NCBI GenBank assembly: GCA_900316585.1
Contig: ONDM01000011.1
Coordinates: 1 to 64,000 of the forward strand
DNA from: an uncultured Prevotellaceae bacterium
Lineage (GTDB): Bacteria > Bacteroidota > Bacteroidia > Bacteroidales > Bacteroidaceae
Direction of reading: 5' to 3'
DNA length: 64,000 nt
Part shown: positions 44,683-53,448 of the stretch, piece by piece
How positions within the stretch are numbered: the stretch's first letter is position 1
How the letters are laid out: each line of letters starts with the position of its first letter
The notes under the pieces: generated by a model
Seen by the model: the letters and a program-made list of their open reading frames with translations, nothing else
What the model was told of the DNA's origin: nothing
Database searches by the model: none
Made by a program: the position numbers and the translations under genes

Positions 44683-46023
44683 CTATTTCAAGTTTTCACA
44701 ACCCATAAAAAGGTACTGTGATTTAGGGGAAGGAGATAAAAGGAATTGCACAACATATCTCCCATCTTTTCGGAGGATTCGATAATCTGCAGTTTTATTA
44801 TATCCCTTAGAACAAAAGTAATTCCATCGGCTAACTGACATTTCAGAAAAATCAAAGCTTTCCTTATTCCTCCGAACTATAAATTTTGCAGCACCAGCAT
44901 CTTCCTCTGCAAAAACATCACCACTAACATAACGGATACCAGCCAGAGTCAAGTCTGAAAGCTGTCCAATAGGCTCAGTACTATCATCTTTTACTGCACC
45001 AGCAAGCCTACGGACGAGAGCGACATCTTTCCCGTTTAAAACACCCGAAAGAGTGAGATGGGTAACCTTCGACGATAAATCACCCAACTGATCAGCTAAC
45101 GCACCAGGTTTATTTACCTTAATACTCAAATGTAAATCTCCATCTGAAGGGTAAATATCGGTCAACACACTAGTTGCAAACGGTTCTCTCCATTTTTCTG
45201 AGTGGATAATACGATAATAGCCATTACAAAGGCCTCCAAGGCCAAGATTCAAATGCAAGTAATCCCCGTCCATGCCATCACACAGAAAAGCATGATCCCG
45301 ATTACTAAAAAGCAACGGATGCCCTTCCTTCAAATTCCTCTCTGCGATATCTAACAACTGCCTATCGGTCAAATTCACACGCAATTTACAGGACAAAGCC
45401 ATATTATAATTATTAACCAATACTGGTTTCATATTATGCGTGCTGGCAACCGTGTTCCTTAAACCATAATGAGCCTTAACGGAATTCCCTATTTCCGCTA
45501 TCAGCTTAGCTGGAGAGTCAGCCTTCTCTGAATGATAAAATGCTACCAATTGAGCCAAAGCCACTGGAACACATCCAGCCAAAGCATGCTGACCAGCTGA
45601 CAATTCTGGACAAAAAGCATTATAAGGTGAATGCTGTCCCCAACCTGTTTTCAAAAGAGGGGCATATTTAGCCTTCCTGTCATTTACTTCAAGCTTCTGT
45701 CCGGTATTAATATGATGAAGCAATTTCTCATAATACCCTAAGATTTTGGTAACAGCGGTATCCGTTTTCCAGGAAGCATCGGAACCATAGGCTAAAACCA
45801 AATTGCCATCAAGGGACTTTCGATAAGCAGTATCAGCCAAAATGATGAATTTGTTTTCTTCATAATTCGTCAGGACTTTCAATCCCTGACGAGATTCCAC
45901 AACATCCCAATAAGAAACATTCACCCCCTGACTCTGGAAGAATGCAGAGGCGTATTGCTGCTCGTGAGAACCCCCTTGACAGGAGAAGCATAGCATGAGA
46001 AAGATGAACAGAAGATTTTTCAT
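44683..46023 (-). CDS. C10 (streptopain-like) cysteine peptidase lipoprotein
   Basis: A 446-residue protein. The ATG at 46023 is preferred because it overlaps the upstream stop as ATGA and is preceded by GGAAGG; the in-frame ATG at 46035 is less well placed. The N-terminus has a lipobox (LMLCFSC). The peptidase part begins with LLKTGWGQHSPYNAFCP, carries the catalytic Cys in AGCVPVALAQ and the catalytic His in DHAFLCDG, followed by HLNLGLGGLCNGYY (the usual motif is NWGWGG). A C-terminal ~180-residue domain of unknown role follows. C10 peptidases of Bacteroides cleave host and bacterial proteins; a usual N-terminal propeptide inhibitor is seen around residues 25-130. TPR protein upstream in the same operon. 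Confidence 0.85.
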   Translation of the reverse strand: MKNLLFIFLMLCFSCQGGSHEQQYASAFFQSQGVNVSYWDVVESRQGLKVLTNYEENKFIILADTAYRKSLDGNLVLAYGSDASWKTDTAVTKILGYYEKLLHHINTGQKLEVNDRKAKYAPLLKTGWGQHSPYNAFCPELSAGQHALAGCVPVALAQLVAFYHSEKADSPAKLIAEIGNSVKAHYGLRNTVASTHNMKPVLVNNYNMALSCKLRVNLTDRQLLDIAERNLKEGHPLLFSNRDHAFLCDGMDGDYLHLNLGLGGLCNGYYRIIHSEKWREPFATSVLTDIYPSDGDLHLSIKVNKPGALADQLGDLSSKVTHLTLSGVLNGKDVALVRRLAGAVKDDSTEPIGQLSDLTLAGIRYVSGDVFAEEDAGAAKFIVRRNKESFDFSEMSVSRWNYFCSKGYNKTADYRILRKDGRYVVQFLLSPSPKSQYLFMGCENLK

Positions 46024-47204
46024 TTTTCCTTCCAAAATTTTTCGGTTGCTTCATTTGCCTCTTGCTCCCGAATGAATTTCATGGCATGCTCATAATGGAG
46101 GGAGTTGGGGTATTTCTTCCGTTCTTCCTCCGGCAAAGCCTTGACGTACCGTTTATAATATTCCAGCGCTTTCTTGGTGTCTGTAGGTTCAAATGTCTGC
46201 CCCAGCAGGTTCAGCAAGCCGAAACGGTTGGGGTTAATTCTCAGCATTTTAAGCAGTGCCTCTTCATAACGAGGATTCCATTTGGGATAGACCCGGATGA
46301 AGCCGGTGTACATCCAGTTCAAGGTACTGTCGGATGGGACGGTCAAATCTTCCACCTGCTCCATGTACTTGATGGCATCATCTTTCCACGAGGTTCTGGC
46401 ACCGGCAACAGCCAGATAATAAAGCAGGGTGACATTCTCCGGGTCGGTAGGCCGAGCCCTTTCCAGATAATGATGAGCGGCATAGTAGTCCTGCTCCGCA
46501 AAATGAGAAACGCCCTTGAAGTAGAGGGTATAAAAACTATGGTCTCCTGCAGCCTCCAGCGCCTTGTACCGCTGAATGGCTTCCTTGTATCGGTTTAAAC
46601 GGAAATAAGCCTCCGCATTGTTCTGGTTGATGCGCAGGTTTGTGGTATCTTTCTCCCTGTATCTCTCGGTCAGTTTCAAGGCATCTTCATAGTTCTTTTC
46701 TTCGATGAGCAAGGAGCTGAAAGCGTCTACGGTGGAAAAATCATCAGGATTCAGTTCGTAAGCTTTCGAATAGCCCATGAAGGCATAGTCGAACTCTCGT
46801 TTGCTGTAGTAGCAGTTGCCCAAAAGCCTATAAGCGATGGCATCGGTACTGTCGGCCTCCAGCATCTGATGGCAGTAGTTCACCCCTTTATCGTAGTTGC
46901 CCAACTGCATCTCCAGTCTTACCAACTGCCGCTGAATCTTCCTGTCCCCCGGATTCAGGGCCAAGGCCCTCTCATACACTCGGATAGCCTTCACGGTCTG
47001 GTTGCACGCCCTATACCCATCGGCTATCTTCATGAGGTACTTGACCTCATCACCAGCCTTTTCCACCTCCTTATCCAGCAGCTGGACAGCCAAGGAATAG
47101 TTGCACTCCAACAAAGCATCCTGCAGCTCCACGGGGAGTTGTGTTTGAGCCCCCACCCGCAGGAAAGGGATCAGAAGAAAGAAAAGGCAAAAAAGATGTT
47201 TCAT
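46020..47204 (-). CDS. exported tetratricopeptide-repeat protein
   Basis: A 394-residue protein with a signal peptide (about 1-19, ending VGAQ) and about seven to eight TPR units, for example AIRVYERALALNPGD, AFMGYSKAYELNPDD, AIQRYKALEAAGDHS and ALEYYKRYVKALPEE. It is a helical scaffold for protein-protein contacts, in the periplasm or at the membrane. It is translationally coupled to the C10 peptidase (ATGA overlap). Its G+C content is clearly higher than that of the adjoining peptidase gene. A minus-strand promoter core lies at 47226-47233. Confidence 0.85.
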   Translation of the reverse strand: MKHLFCLFFLLIPFLRVGAQTQLPVELQDALLECNYSLAVQLLDKEVEKAGDEVKYLMKIADGYRACNQTVKAIRVYERALALNPGDRKIQRQLVRLEMQLGNYDKGVNYCHQMLEADSTDAIAYRLLGNCYYSKREFDYAFMGYSKAYELNPDDFSTVDAFSSLLIEEKNYEDALKLTERYREKDTTNLRINQNNAEAYFRLNRYKEAIQRYKALEAAGDHSFYTLYFKGVSHFAEQDYYAAHHYLERARPTDPENVTLLYYLAVAGARTSWKDDAIKYMEQVEDLTVPSDSTLNWMYTGFIRVYPKWNPRYEEALLKMLRINPNRFGLLNLLGQTFEPTDTKKALEYYKRYVKALPEEERKKYPNSLHYEHAMKFIREQEANEATEKFWKEK

Positions 47205-47225
47205 GACCTGTGATTATTTTCAGCG

Positions 47226-47233
47226 CAAATATA
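47226..47233 (-). promoter_or_regulatory. promoter -7 element for the TPR/C10 operon
   Basis: The minus strand reads TATATTTG, 22 bases before the TPR ATG. Confidence 0.55.
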
Positions 47234-47255
47234 ATTATTTATTTCTTTTTTTTGC

Positions 47256-47263
47256 TACTTTTG
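47256..47263 (+). promoter_or_regulatory. promoter -7 element immediately before the dacB start
   Basis: TACTTTTG, a perfect TAnnTTTG match. It ends only 4 bases before the GTG start codon at 47268, so the transcript would be leaderless or nearly so if this is the true promoter. Confidence 0.5.
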
Positions 47264-47267
47264 CATT

Positions 47268-48524
47268 GTGCAAAAAATAAAAGAAAGAATAAACATTAAA
47301 CATAAGGACCGCATATTCATTATTGCTGTCCTTCTTTTAACAGTCGGCATCTATCTGTATCTCCTTAAAAATGAGGTGAAAAACGAGCCATTCCAGCATT
47401 ACCCTCCCATTGAGACTAAACTGATAGAGCGTACAGAAAGATTTATTGAAAGACAAGCCTTGCGGGATGACCAGTTTGGCTTATATATTTATGACCATAC
47501 GAGTGATGAAGTGTTTTATGCAAGGAATGAATCACAGTTAATGCCACCAGCTTCATGCACCAAACTGGTAACTGCCATATCCAGCATAAAGAGATTCGGC
47601 ATTGACCATACATTTAAAGATTCTCTTTTTTATCAAGGTCATATAGAAAATGGAATTCTTTATGGAGATCTCTTAATAAAGGCTGATGCCGATCCGGCAC
47701 TATGGGATTTCAAAGATATGACAGATGCCATAAAAAGCATGGGTATCCAAACCATCTATGGCACTATCAACTTAAGACTATCTTTGAAAGAACCCATGAA
47801 AATGCATGAAAGCTGGGGACGCAATGATATGAGAATCAGCGACCTGCCAATATTATTTCAAGGAGAGAGGGCCATAAAAAACAGGTTCAAAAAAGAGATA
47901 GAAGCACAAGACATCTATATTAATGAAAAAGCCCCTATTGCGACTCAACCTAATAAACTTAATTATATCACGGCAATTAGTCATAGCCTACATGAGATAC
48001 TTACCCCTATGGTCCTATATAGTGACAACATCTATGCACAATGTATATGGACATCACTAAATAGTCTATATTGCAAGTTTACTCCTAATCAGGAATTTCC
48101 ACAGGATTACCTATTTGATTTCATTGGGAAAGAGCTGCAAATGCCATACTATCTCTACACGCTGAGTGATGCATGTGGCTTATCTCCTGAAAACAGGTTA
48201 AGTCCAAAGTTCCTGACAGAATTACTTCATTGGGCTTACAATCAGGAAAATATCCGAACTTTTTTAATCGATGAAGCATTACCCATTCCTGGTGATTCAG
48301 AACGAAAAGGTTCCTTACACTGGCGTATGGAGCGAAGTCCTGCTGCAGGTAAAGTTTTTGCAAAGACTGGTACATTAAACAGATTAAAGACAACGGCACT
48401 AGCTGGATATCTTCTCACAGAAAACGGGCACTTACTGGTCTTTGCCATCATGAATAAGAATATGAATTTAGAAGACAGCAGGAAGTTCCAAGACCAGCTC
48501 TGTATTGAATTAACAAGGCCATAA
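47268..48524 (+). CDS. dacB: D-alanyl-D-alanine carboxypeptidase (S13 family, PBP4-like)
   Basis: A 418-residue penicillin-binding protein. A single uncleaved-looking membrane helix lies at about 16-32. The SxxK motif is SCTK (residues 96-99), SxN is SDN in VLYSDNIYAQ, and KTG is in FAKTGTLNRL. The family trims D-alanine from peptidoglycan and can act as an endopeptidase. The only credible start is GTG at 47268; no in-frame ATG occurs before the SxxK motif. At 418 residues it is shorter than Escherichia coli DacB (477), consistent with a reduced insertion between SxxK and SxN. The next gene begins 8 bases downstream. Confidence 0.86.
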   Translation: MQKIKERINIKHKDRIFIIAVLLLTVGIYLYLLKNEVKNEPFQHYPPIETKLIERTERFIERQALRDDQFGLYIYDHTSDEVFYARNESQLMPPASCTKLVTAISSIKRFGIDHTFKDSLFYQGHIENGILYGDLLIKADADPALWDFKDMTDAIKSMGIQTIYGTINLRLSLKEPMKMHESWGRNDMRISDLPILFQGERAIKNRFKKEIEAQDIYINEKAPIATQPNKLNYITAISHSLHEILTPMVLYSDNIYAQCIWTSLNSLYCKFTPNQEFPQDYLFDFIGKELQMPYYLYTLSDACGLSPENRLSPKFLTELLHWAYNQENIRTFLIDEALPIPGDSERKGSLHWRMERSPAAGKVFAKTGTLNRLKTTALAGYLLTENGHLLVFAIMNKNMNLEDSRKFQDQLCIELTRP

Positions 48525-48532
48525 AATAAGCC

Positions 48533-49057
48533 ATGAAGGATTTTGCTGCCATAGACTTTGAAACAGCCAACAATGAAAGAACAAGTGTTTGCTCTGTAGG
48601 AGTGGTCATCGTCCGGAATGGTAGAATTATTGACTCTTTCTATTCCCTCATCCAACCAGAACCAAACTATTACACTTATTGGTGTTCTCAAGTGCACGGA
48701 TTAACACATGAGGACACAGACAATGCCCCTGTTTTCCCTGTCGTTTGGAAACACATAGCAGAAAAGCTTAAACTATCTCCAGAAGAAGCCACAGAGTTAG
48801 GAATAGAGACACTCCCTTTAGTAGCCCATAATAAAGCCTTCGACGAAAACTGCCTTAAGGCTGTTTTTCGCTGTTATCAAATGGATTATCCAGATTACAA
48901 ATTTTATTGTACACTCCAACAATCCCGTAAGATATGGAAAGGAGGCAGCCACACTTTAGATGCGGTTGCCTCTCGTTGTGGTTATGAATTAAAGAATCAT
49001 CACCATGCCTTAGCTGATGCTGAAGCATGTGCTAGAATTGCCCTTCAAATTCTATAA
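48533..49057 (+). CDS. DEDDh 3'-5' exonuclease (DnaQ-like)
   Basis: A 174-residue exonuclease domain protein: AIDFETAN (the first acidic pair), VAHNKAFDENCL (ExoII), and HHALADAEACARIA (ExoIII, His and Asp). Such stand-alone proteins proofread or degrade DNA or RNA ends. It lies 8 bases after dacB, so it is the second gene of that unit. It converges with cysE after 30 bases. Confidence 0.88.
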   Translation: MKDFAAIDFETANNERTSVCSVGVVIVRNGRIIDSFYSLIQPEPNYYTYWCSQVHGLTHEDTDNAPVFPVVWKHIAEKLKLSPEEATELGIETLPLVAHNKAFDENCLKAVFRCYQMDYPDYKFYCTLQQSRKIWKGGSHTLDAVASRCGYELKNHHHALADAEACARIALQIL

Positions 49058-49087
49058 ATCATTATTGTCCCTACTTTTTATCCATCA

Positions 49088-49840
49088 TCAAATACCTGCA
49101 CCGTCAACAAAAGTAGGCATTTCCAATGCTTTCGTCTGCAAGATTCTTGAATATGGAGGGACATCATGAGTCAACCAGATATTACCACCTACGATTGTAT
49201 CATGTCCAATTCTCACTCTACCCAAAATAGATGTATTGGAATAAACTGTTACATTATCCTCCAAAATAGGATGACGAGGAATATCCATAGGAATTCCATC
49301 TTGGTCATATTTAAAATTACGGGCACCTAAAGTCACACCCTGGTATAGCACTACATGTTTACCAATAACAGCAGTGGCACCAATTACAATACCCGTTCCA
49401 TGGTCAAAGCAGAAATATTCACCGATTTTTGCTGCAGGATGGATGTCCACACCAGTCTTACTATGAGCTATTTCTGTAAGCAACCTAGGCAGCAATGGGA
49501 TACCCAATTCATGTAAGGCATGTGCAGTCCTATAATAGAGCATAACAGTAGTCAACGGATAACAAAGAATCACTTCTTCCACACTTTCTACAGCTGGGTC
49601 ATTTTCACTAACAGCTGCAACATCTGTGTGCAGAAGGTCAATTATTTCGTCCAATTGGAGCATAAACCCTTCCACTACCTTTATCTCATCCACAGAGTGC
49701 ACATTTCGGAGCAAATCCGAAAGGACATCCTTTATGTAGACCCGGACATCAGAACGTGTTTCTGCAAACTTTGGAAAAGTTGCATCACGAATCAATGAAA
49801 CCAAGTTCTTCAATTGCTCTCTAACCGATGTATATCTCAT
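49088..49840 (-). CDS. cysE: serine O-acetyltransferase
   Basis: A 250-residue enzyme acetylating L-serine for cysteine synthesis. The C-terminal left-handed beta-helix carries the hexapeptide motifs and the signature GVDIHPAAKIG, FDHGTGIVIGATAVIG, and GNIWLTHDVPPYS; the catalytic His residues are in these turns. The N-terminal ~100 residues are helical. It follows cysK by 6 bases in the same operon, forming the O-acetylserine/cysteine synthase pair. Confidence 0.93.
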   Translation of the reverse strand: MRYTSVREQLKNLVSLIRDATFPKFAETRSDVRVYIKDVLSDLLRNVHSVDEIKVVEGFMLQLDEIIDLLHTDVAAVSENDPAVESVEEVILCYPLTTVMLYYRTAHALHELGIPLLPRLLTEIAHSKTGVDIHPAAKIGEYFCFDHGTGIVIGATAVIGKHVVLYQGVTLGARNFKYDQDGIPMDIPRHPILEDNVTVYSNTSILGRVRIGHDTIVGGNIWLTHDVPPYSRILQTKALEMPTFVDGAGI

Positions 49841-49846
49841 GACAAA

Positions 49847-50761
49847 TTAACCAAATATCCCTGTTGACAAATAGCGTTCTCCAGTATCAGGTAATAATGC
49901 AACAATCATTTTACCCGCATTTTCCGGCTGTTTAGCCAGATTATATGCAGCATGGAAAGCTGCACCTGAAGATATTCCGACTAACAGTCCCTTCTCTTTA
50001 GCTAAAAAAACAGCACATTCAATGGCCTCCTCATCGCTAACCGTCTGTATCTCATCAACCACAGTTGCATCAAAAGTTTTAGGGACAAAGCCAGCTCCAA
50101 TACCTTGAATCTTATGTTTTCCAGATTTACCTGTAGAAAGTACTGCTGAACTCTTAGGCTCTACAGCTACCACTTTAACTTGGGGGTTATGAGCCTTTAA
50201 AGATTTACCCACTCCACTTACTGTACCACCTGTTCCTACTCCTGCTACAAATATATCTATCTTTCCATCTGTATCTTTCCAAATCTCCTCACCAGTGACC
50301 TTCTCATGAGCTGCAGGATTAGAAGGATTTACGAACTGCCCTAATATAACAGATCCTGGAATTTCATTTTTCAATTCCTCTGATCGACGAATTGCTCCAT
50401 TCATCCCTTCTGATGCAGGAGTGAGTTCAAGTTCTGCCCCATAAGCTTTCAATAGATTCCTTCGTTCTAGACTCATACTTTCTGGCATCGTCAAAATTAC
50501 TTTGTACCCTTTCACTTTGCTTACCCATGCCAGACCTACACCTGTATTTCCACTAGTAGGCTCTATTATCGTAGAACCTGGTTTCAAAAGTCCCCTCTTT
50601 TCAGCATCTTCAATCATGCTTAGTGCCACACGGTCCTTTACACTTCCACCAGGGTTAAACGATTCTAATTTCACTATTAATCTCGCCTGCTGCCCCGCAA
50701 ATCCCTTTAATTCCAGAAGAGGGGTATGCCCTATCAGTTCTGTCAACTTCTCGTAAATCAT
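49847..50761 (-). CDS. cysK: cysteine synthase A
   Basis: A 304-residue PLP enzyme combining O-acetylserine and sulfide. IGHTPLLEL, the PLP Lys in NPGGSVKDRVA, TSGNTGVGLAW, and GVGTGGTVSGVG are diagnostic. The ATG at 50761 is preferred over 50797, which would add twelve residues without family similarity. A long (about 145-base) upstream region includes a minus-strand TAGTTTTG core at 50909-50916. Confidence 0.94.
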   Translation of the reverse strand: MIYEKLTELIGHTPLLELKGFAGQQARLIVKLESFNPGGSVKDRVALSMIEDAEKRGLLKPGSTIIEPTSGNTGVGLAWVSKVKGYKVILTMPESMSLERRNLLKAYGAELELTPASEGMNGAIRRSEELKNEIPGSVILGQFVNPSNPAAHEKVTGEEIWKDTDGKIDIFVAGVGTGGTVSGVGKSLKAHNPQVKVVAVEPKSSAVLSTGKSGKHKIQGIGAGFVPKTFDATVVDEIQTVSDEEAIECAVFLAKEKGLLVGISSGAAFHAAYNLAKQPENAGKMIVALLPDTGERYLSTGIFG

Positions 50762-50785
50762 AGTTTCAATTATATTTAAATAAAG

Positions 50786-50815
50786 AAGACCTCCCAAAAG
50801 TAATTGGCCGGTCTT
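50786..50815 (-). other. hairpin in the cysK leader
   Basis: AAGACC (50786-50791) pairs with GGTCTT (50810-50815), enclosing CCAA/TTGG. It lies 25-54 bases upstream of the cysK ATG. It could be part of a leader control element or the end of the prsW transcript, as no U-tract follows. Confidence 0.4.
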
Positions 50816-50951
50816 AGATTATAGATTATATTACTCTTATACTATCTCTGTTTAGTTAACCATACCTATTCCATGACAAGGAACAATCATTAATACTCAG
50901 AATTGGAACAAAACTATCGCAATTTTTCCAATCTACCAAATAAAAAGGGAA

Positions 50952-51719
50952 TTAATAGTTGTTATCTATATTGCGTTTCATCGCTTCTGTAAAGATCTTA
51001 ATGTCTTCTATATTCTTGTCTTGTGTCTGAATCAACTCAATACGGTTCATACAGATCTTCTGCATTTTATAGCAAAAATAATACAACCCTATCGCTATGA
51101 TATTAGCTGCACCAGGTAAGGCTTCCATTGCAAAGCAAATAGAATCATATATTCCATGCATCATGAATGGAATAAACCAGATCAACCATTTGTATTTTCC
51201 ATATTTCTCCTTATCAAAATGGACAAGAGAATAAAAAAAGCCCATCATTACTGCAAAAGCATAATGACCGGGAACTGCAAATATAGCTCTGGTTACTGCA
51301 GTCCCAAGAAATGCATCACCGGAAGCAAAAAGATACTGAATGTTTTCAATCCCTGCAAAACCCATACCTACACAAACTGCATAAACAATCCCATCAAAAC
51401 GTTCATCAAAATAGGGATTATTCTTCAATAAAAGCCAAAGCATGATCAGTTTAGCTGTTTCTTCAGGTAGAGCTGCATTATAAAAGGCGGTATAAATGCC
51501 TTTAAGGACTCCATTCCCATTAAAAATGGTAGTCTGAAAAGGCGCAAGTAAGGCAGAGAACAATATAGTTAATGCTATAGACATAATTCCATACCAAACA
51601 CCTTTCACCATCATGGACAAGGGCTCTGGATGATTCCTATCCTTATAATAAATAAAAGCTACTAAAAGGAAAGCTGGAAGAATAGCACAGAAAATAATAA
51701 TCAAAACATAAGGTGTCAT
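50952..51719 (-). CDS. PrsW family intramembrane metalloprotease
   Basis: A 255-residue protein with about seven membrane helices. AALPEETAKL is the EExxK motif, GFAGIENIQYLF and PGHYAFAVMMGFFYSL are the other conserved segments, and HGIYDS contains the final His. PrsW in Bacillus subtilis cleaves an anti-sigma factor; CAAX-like proteases of this group act on membrane substrates. The ATG at 51719 is chosen over a TTG at 51746, which lies within the enolase terminator. The physiological substrate is unknown. Confidence 0.85.
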   Translation of the reverse strand: MTPYVLIIIFCAILPAFLLVAFIYYKDRNHPEPLSMMVKGVWYGIMSIALTILFSALLAPFQTTIFNGNGVLKGIYTAFYNAALPEETAKLIMLWLLLKNNPYFDERFDGIVYAVCVGMGFAGIENIQYLFASGDAFLGTAVTRAIFAVPGHYAFAVMMGFFYSLVHFDKEKYGKYKWLIWFIPFMMHGIYDSICFAMEALPGAANIIAIGLYYFCYKMQKICMNRIELIQTQDKNIEDIKIFTEAMKRNIDNNY

Positions 51720-51745
51720 ATGCTCTAAATATCTGCCTGTTAACA

Positions 51746-51779
51746 AAACAGGGAATGGACATAATGTTCATTCCCTGTT
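51746..51779 (-). terminator. intrinsic terminator of the eno gene
   Basis: A 16-base stem AACAGGGAATGGACAT / ATGTTCATTCCCTGTT with one wobble pair and a small loop, followed on the minus strand by TTTTG. Confidence 0.8.
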
Positions 51780-51809
51780 CTTTATTTCAAGGATTTAACT
51801 TGCTAAGGA

Positions 51810-53147
<1,338 letters not shown>

Positions 53148-53160
53148 TTATAATTCCGTG

Positions 53161-53168
53161 CAAATGTA
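53161..53168 (-). promoter_or_regulatory. promoter -7 element of eno
   Basis: The minus strand reads TACATTTG, 44 bases before the eno ATG. Confidence 0.65.
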
Positions 53169-53274
53169 ATGAAAAAACTTATGGTTGCCAAGTTAAACTT
53201 CAGTTTTTTCAATGTATAGCATGTATTCATTAAAGTTTTAAAGTGCAGGGCATACAACTTAAAGAAAAAAACAC

Positions 53275-53282
53275 TACCTTTG
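53275..53282 (+). promoter_or_regulatory. promoter -7 element of the thiamine operon
   Basis: TACCTTTG, matching TAnnTTTG, directly upstream of the riboswitch aptamer, so the transcript would begin near 53288. Confidence 0.7.
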
Positions 53283-53290
53283 CCGCCGTT

Positions 53291-53370
53291 AAGACAAAGG
53301 GGTGCCTTTTTAAGGCTGAGATCATACCCTCTGAACCTGATACCATTAGTATGGTCGTAGGGATTGGATT
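53291..53370 (+). promoter_or_regulatory. TPP riboswitch (THI element)
   Basis: Conserved boxes in order: AGGGGTGCC (53298-53306), GGCTGAGA (53314-53321), ACCCTCTGAACCTGAT (53326-53341), an ACCAT/ATGGT hairpin (53342-53355), and GTAGGGA (53357-53363). These are the invariant parts of the thiamine pyrophosphate aptamer. It precedes a TonB-dependent receptor, PnuT and thiamine pyrophosphokinase genes, which fits thiamine control. Confidence 0.96.
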
Positions 53371-53409
53371 ACATCTCATTTCTAGCATGTGTTCTGCATG
53401 CACCTCATG

Positions 53410-53448
53410 TCTTTTCCATCATGTTTAATGTAATAAATAAGGAAAAGA
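53410..53448 (+). promoter_or_regulatory. anti-Shine-Dalgarno hairpin of the TPP riboswitch
   Basis: TCTTTTCC (53410-53417) is fully complementary to GGAAAAGA (53441-53448), the purine-rich stretch touching the ATG at 53449; the loop is 23 bases. There is no U-tract, so control is probably at translation start rather than termination. Confidence 0.7.
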
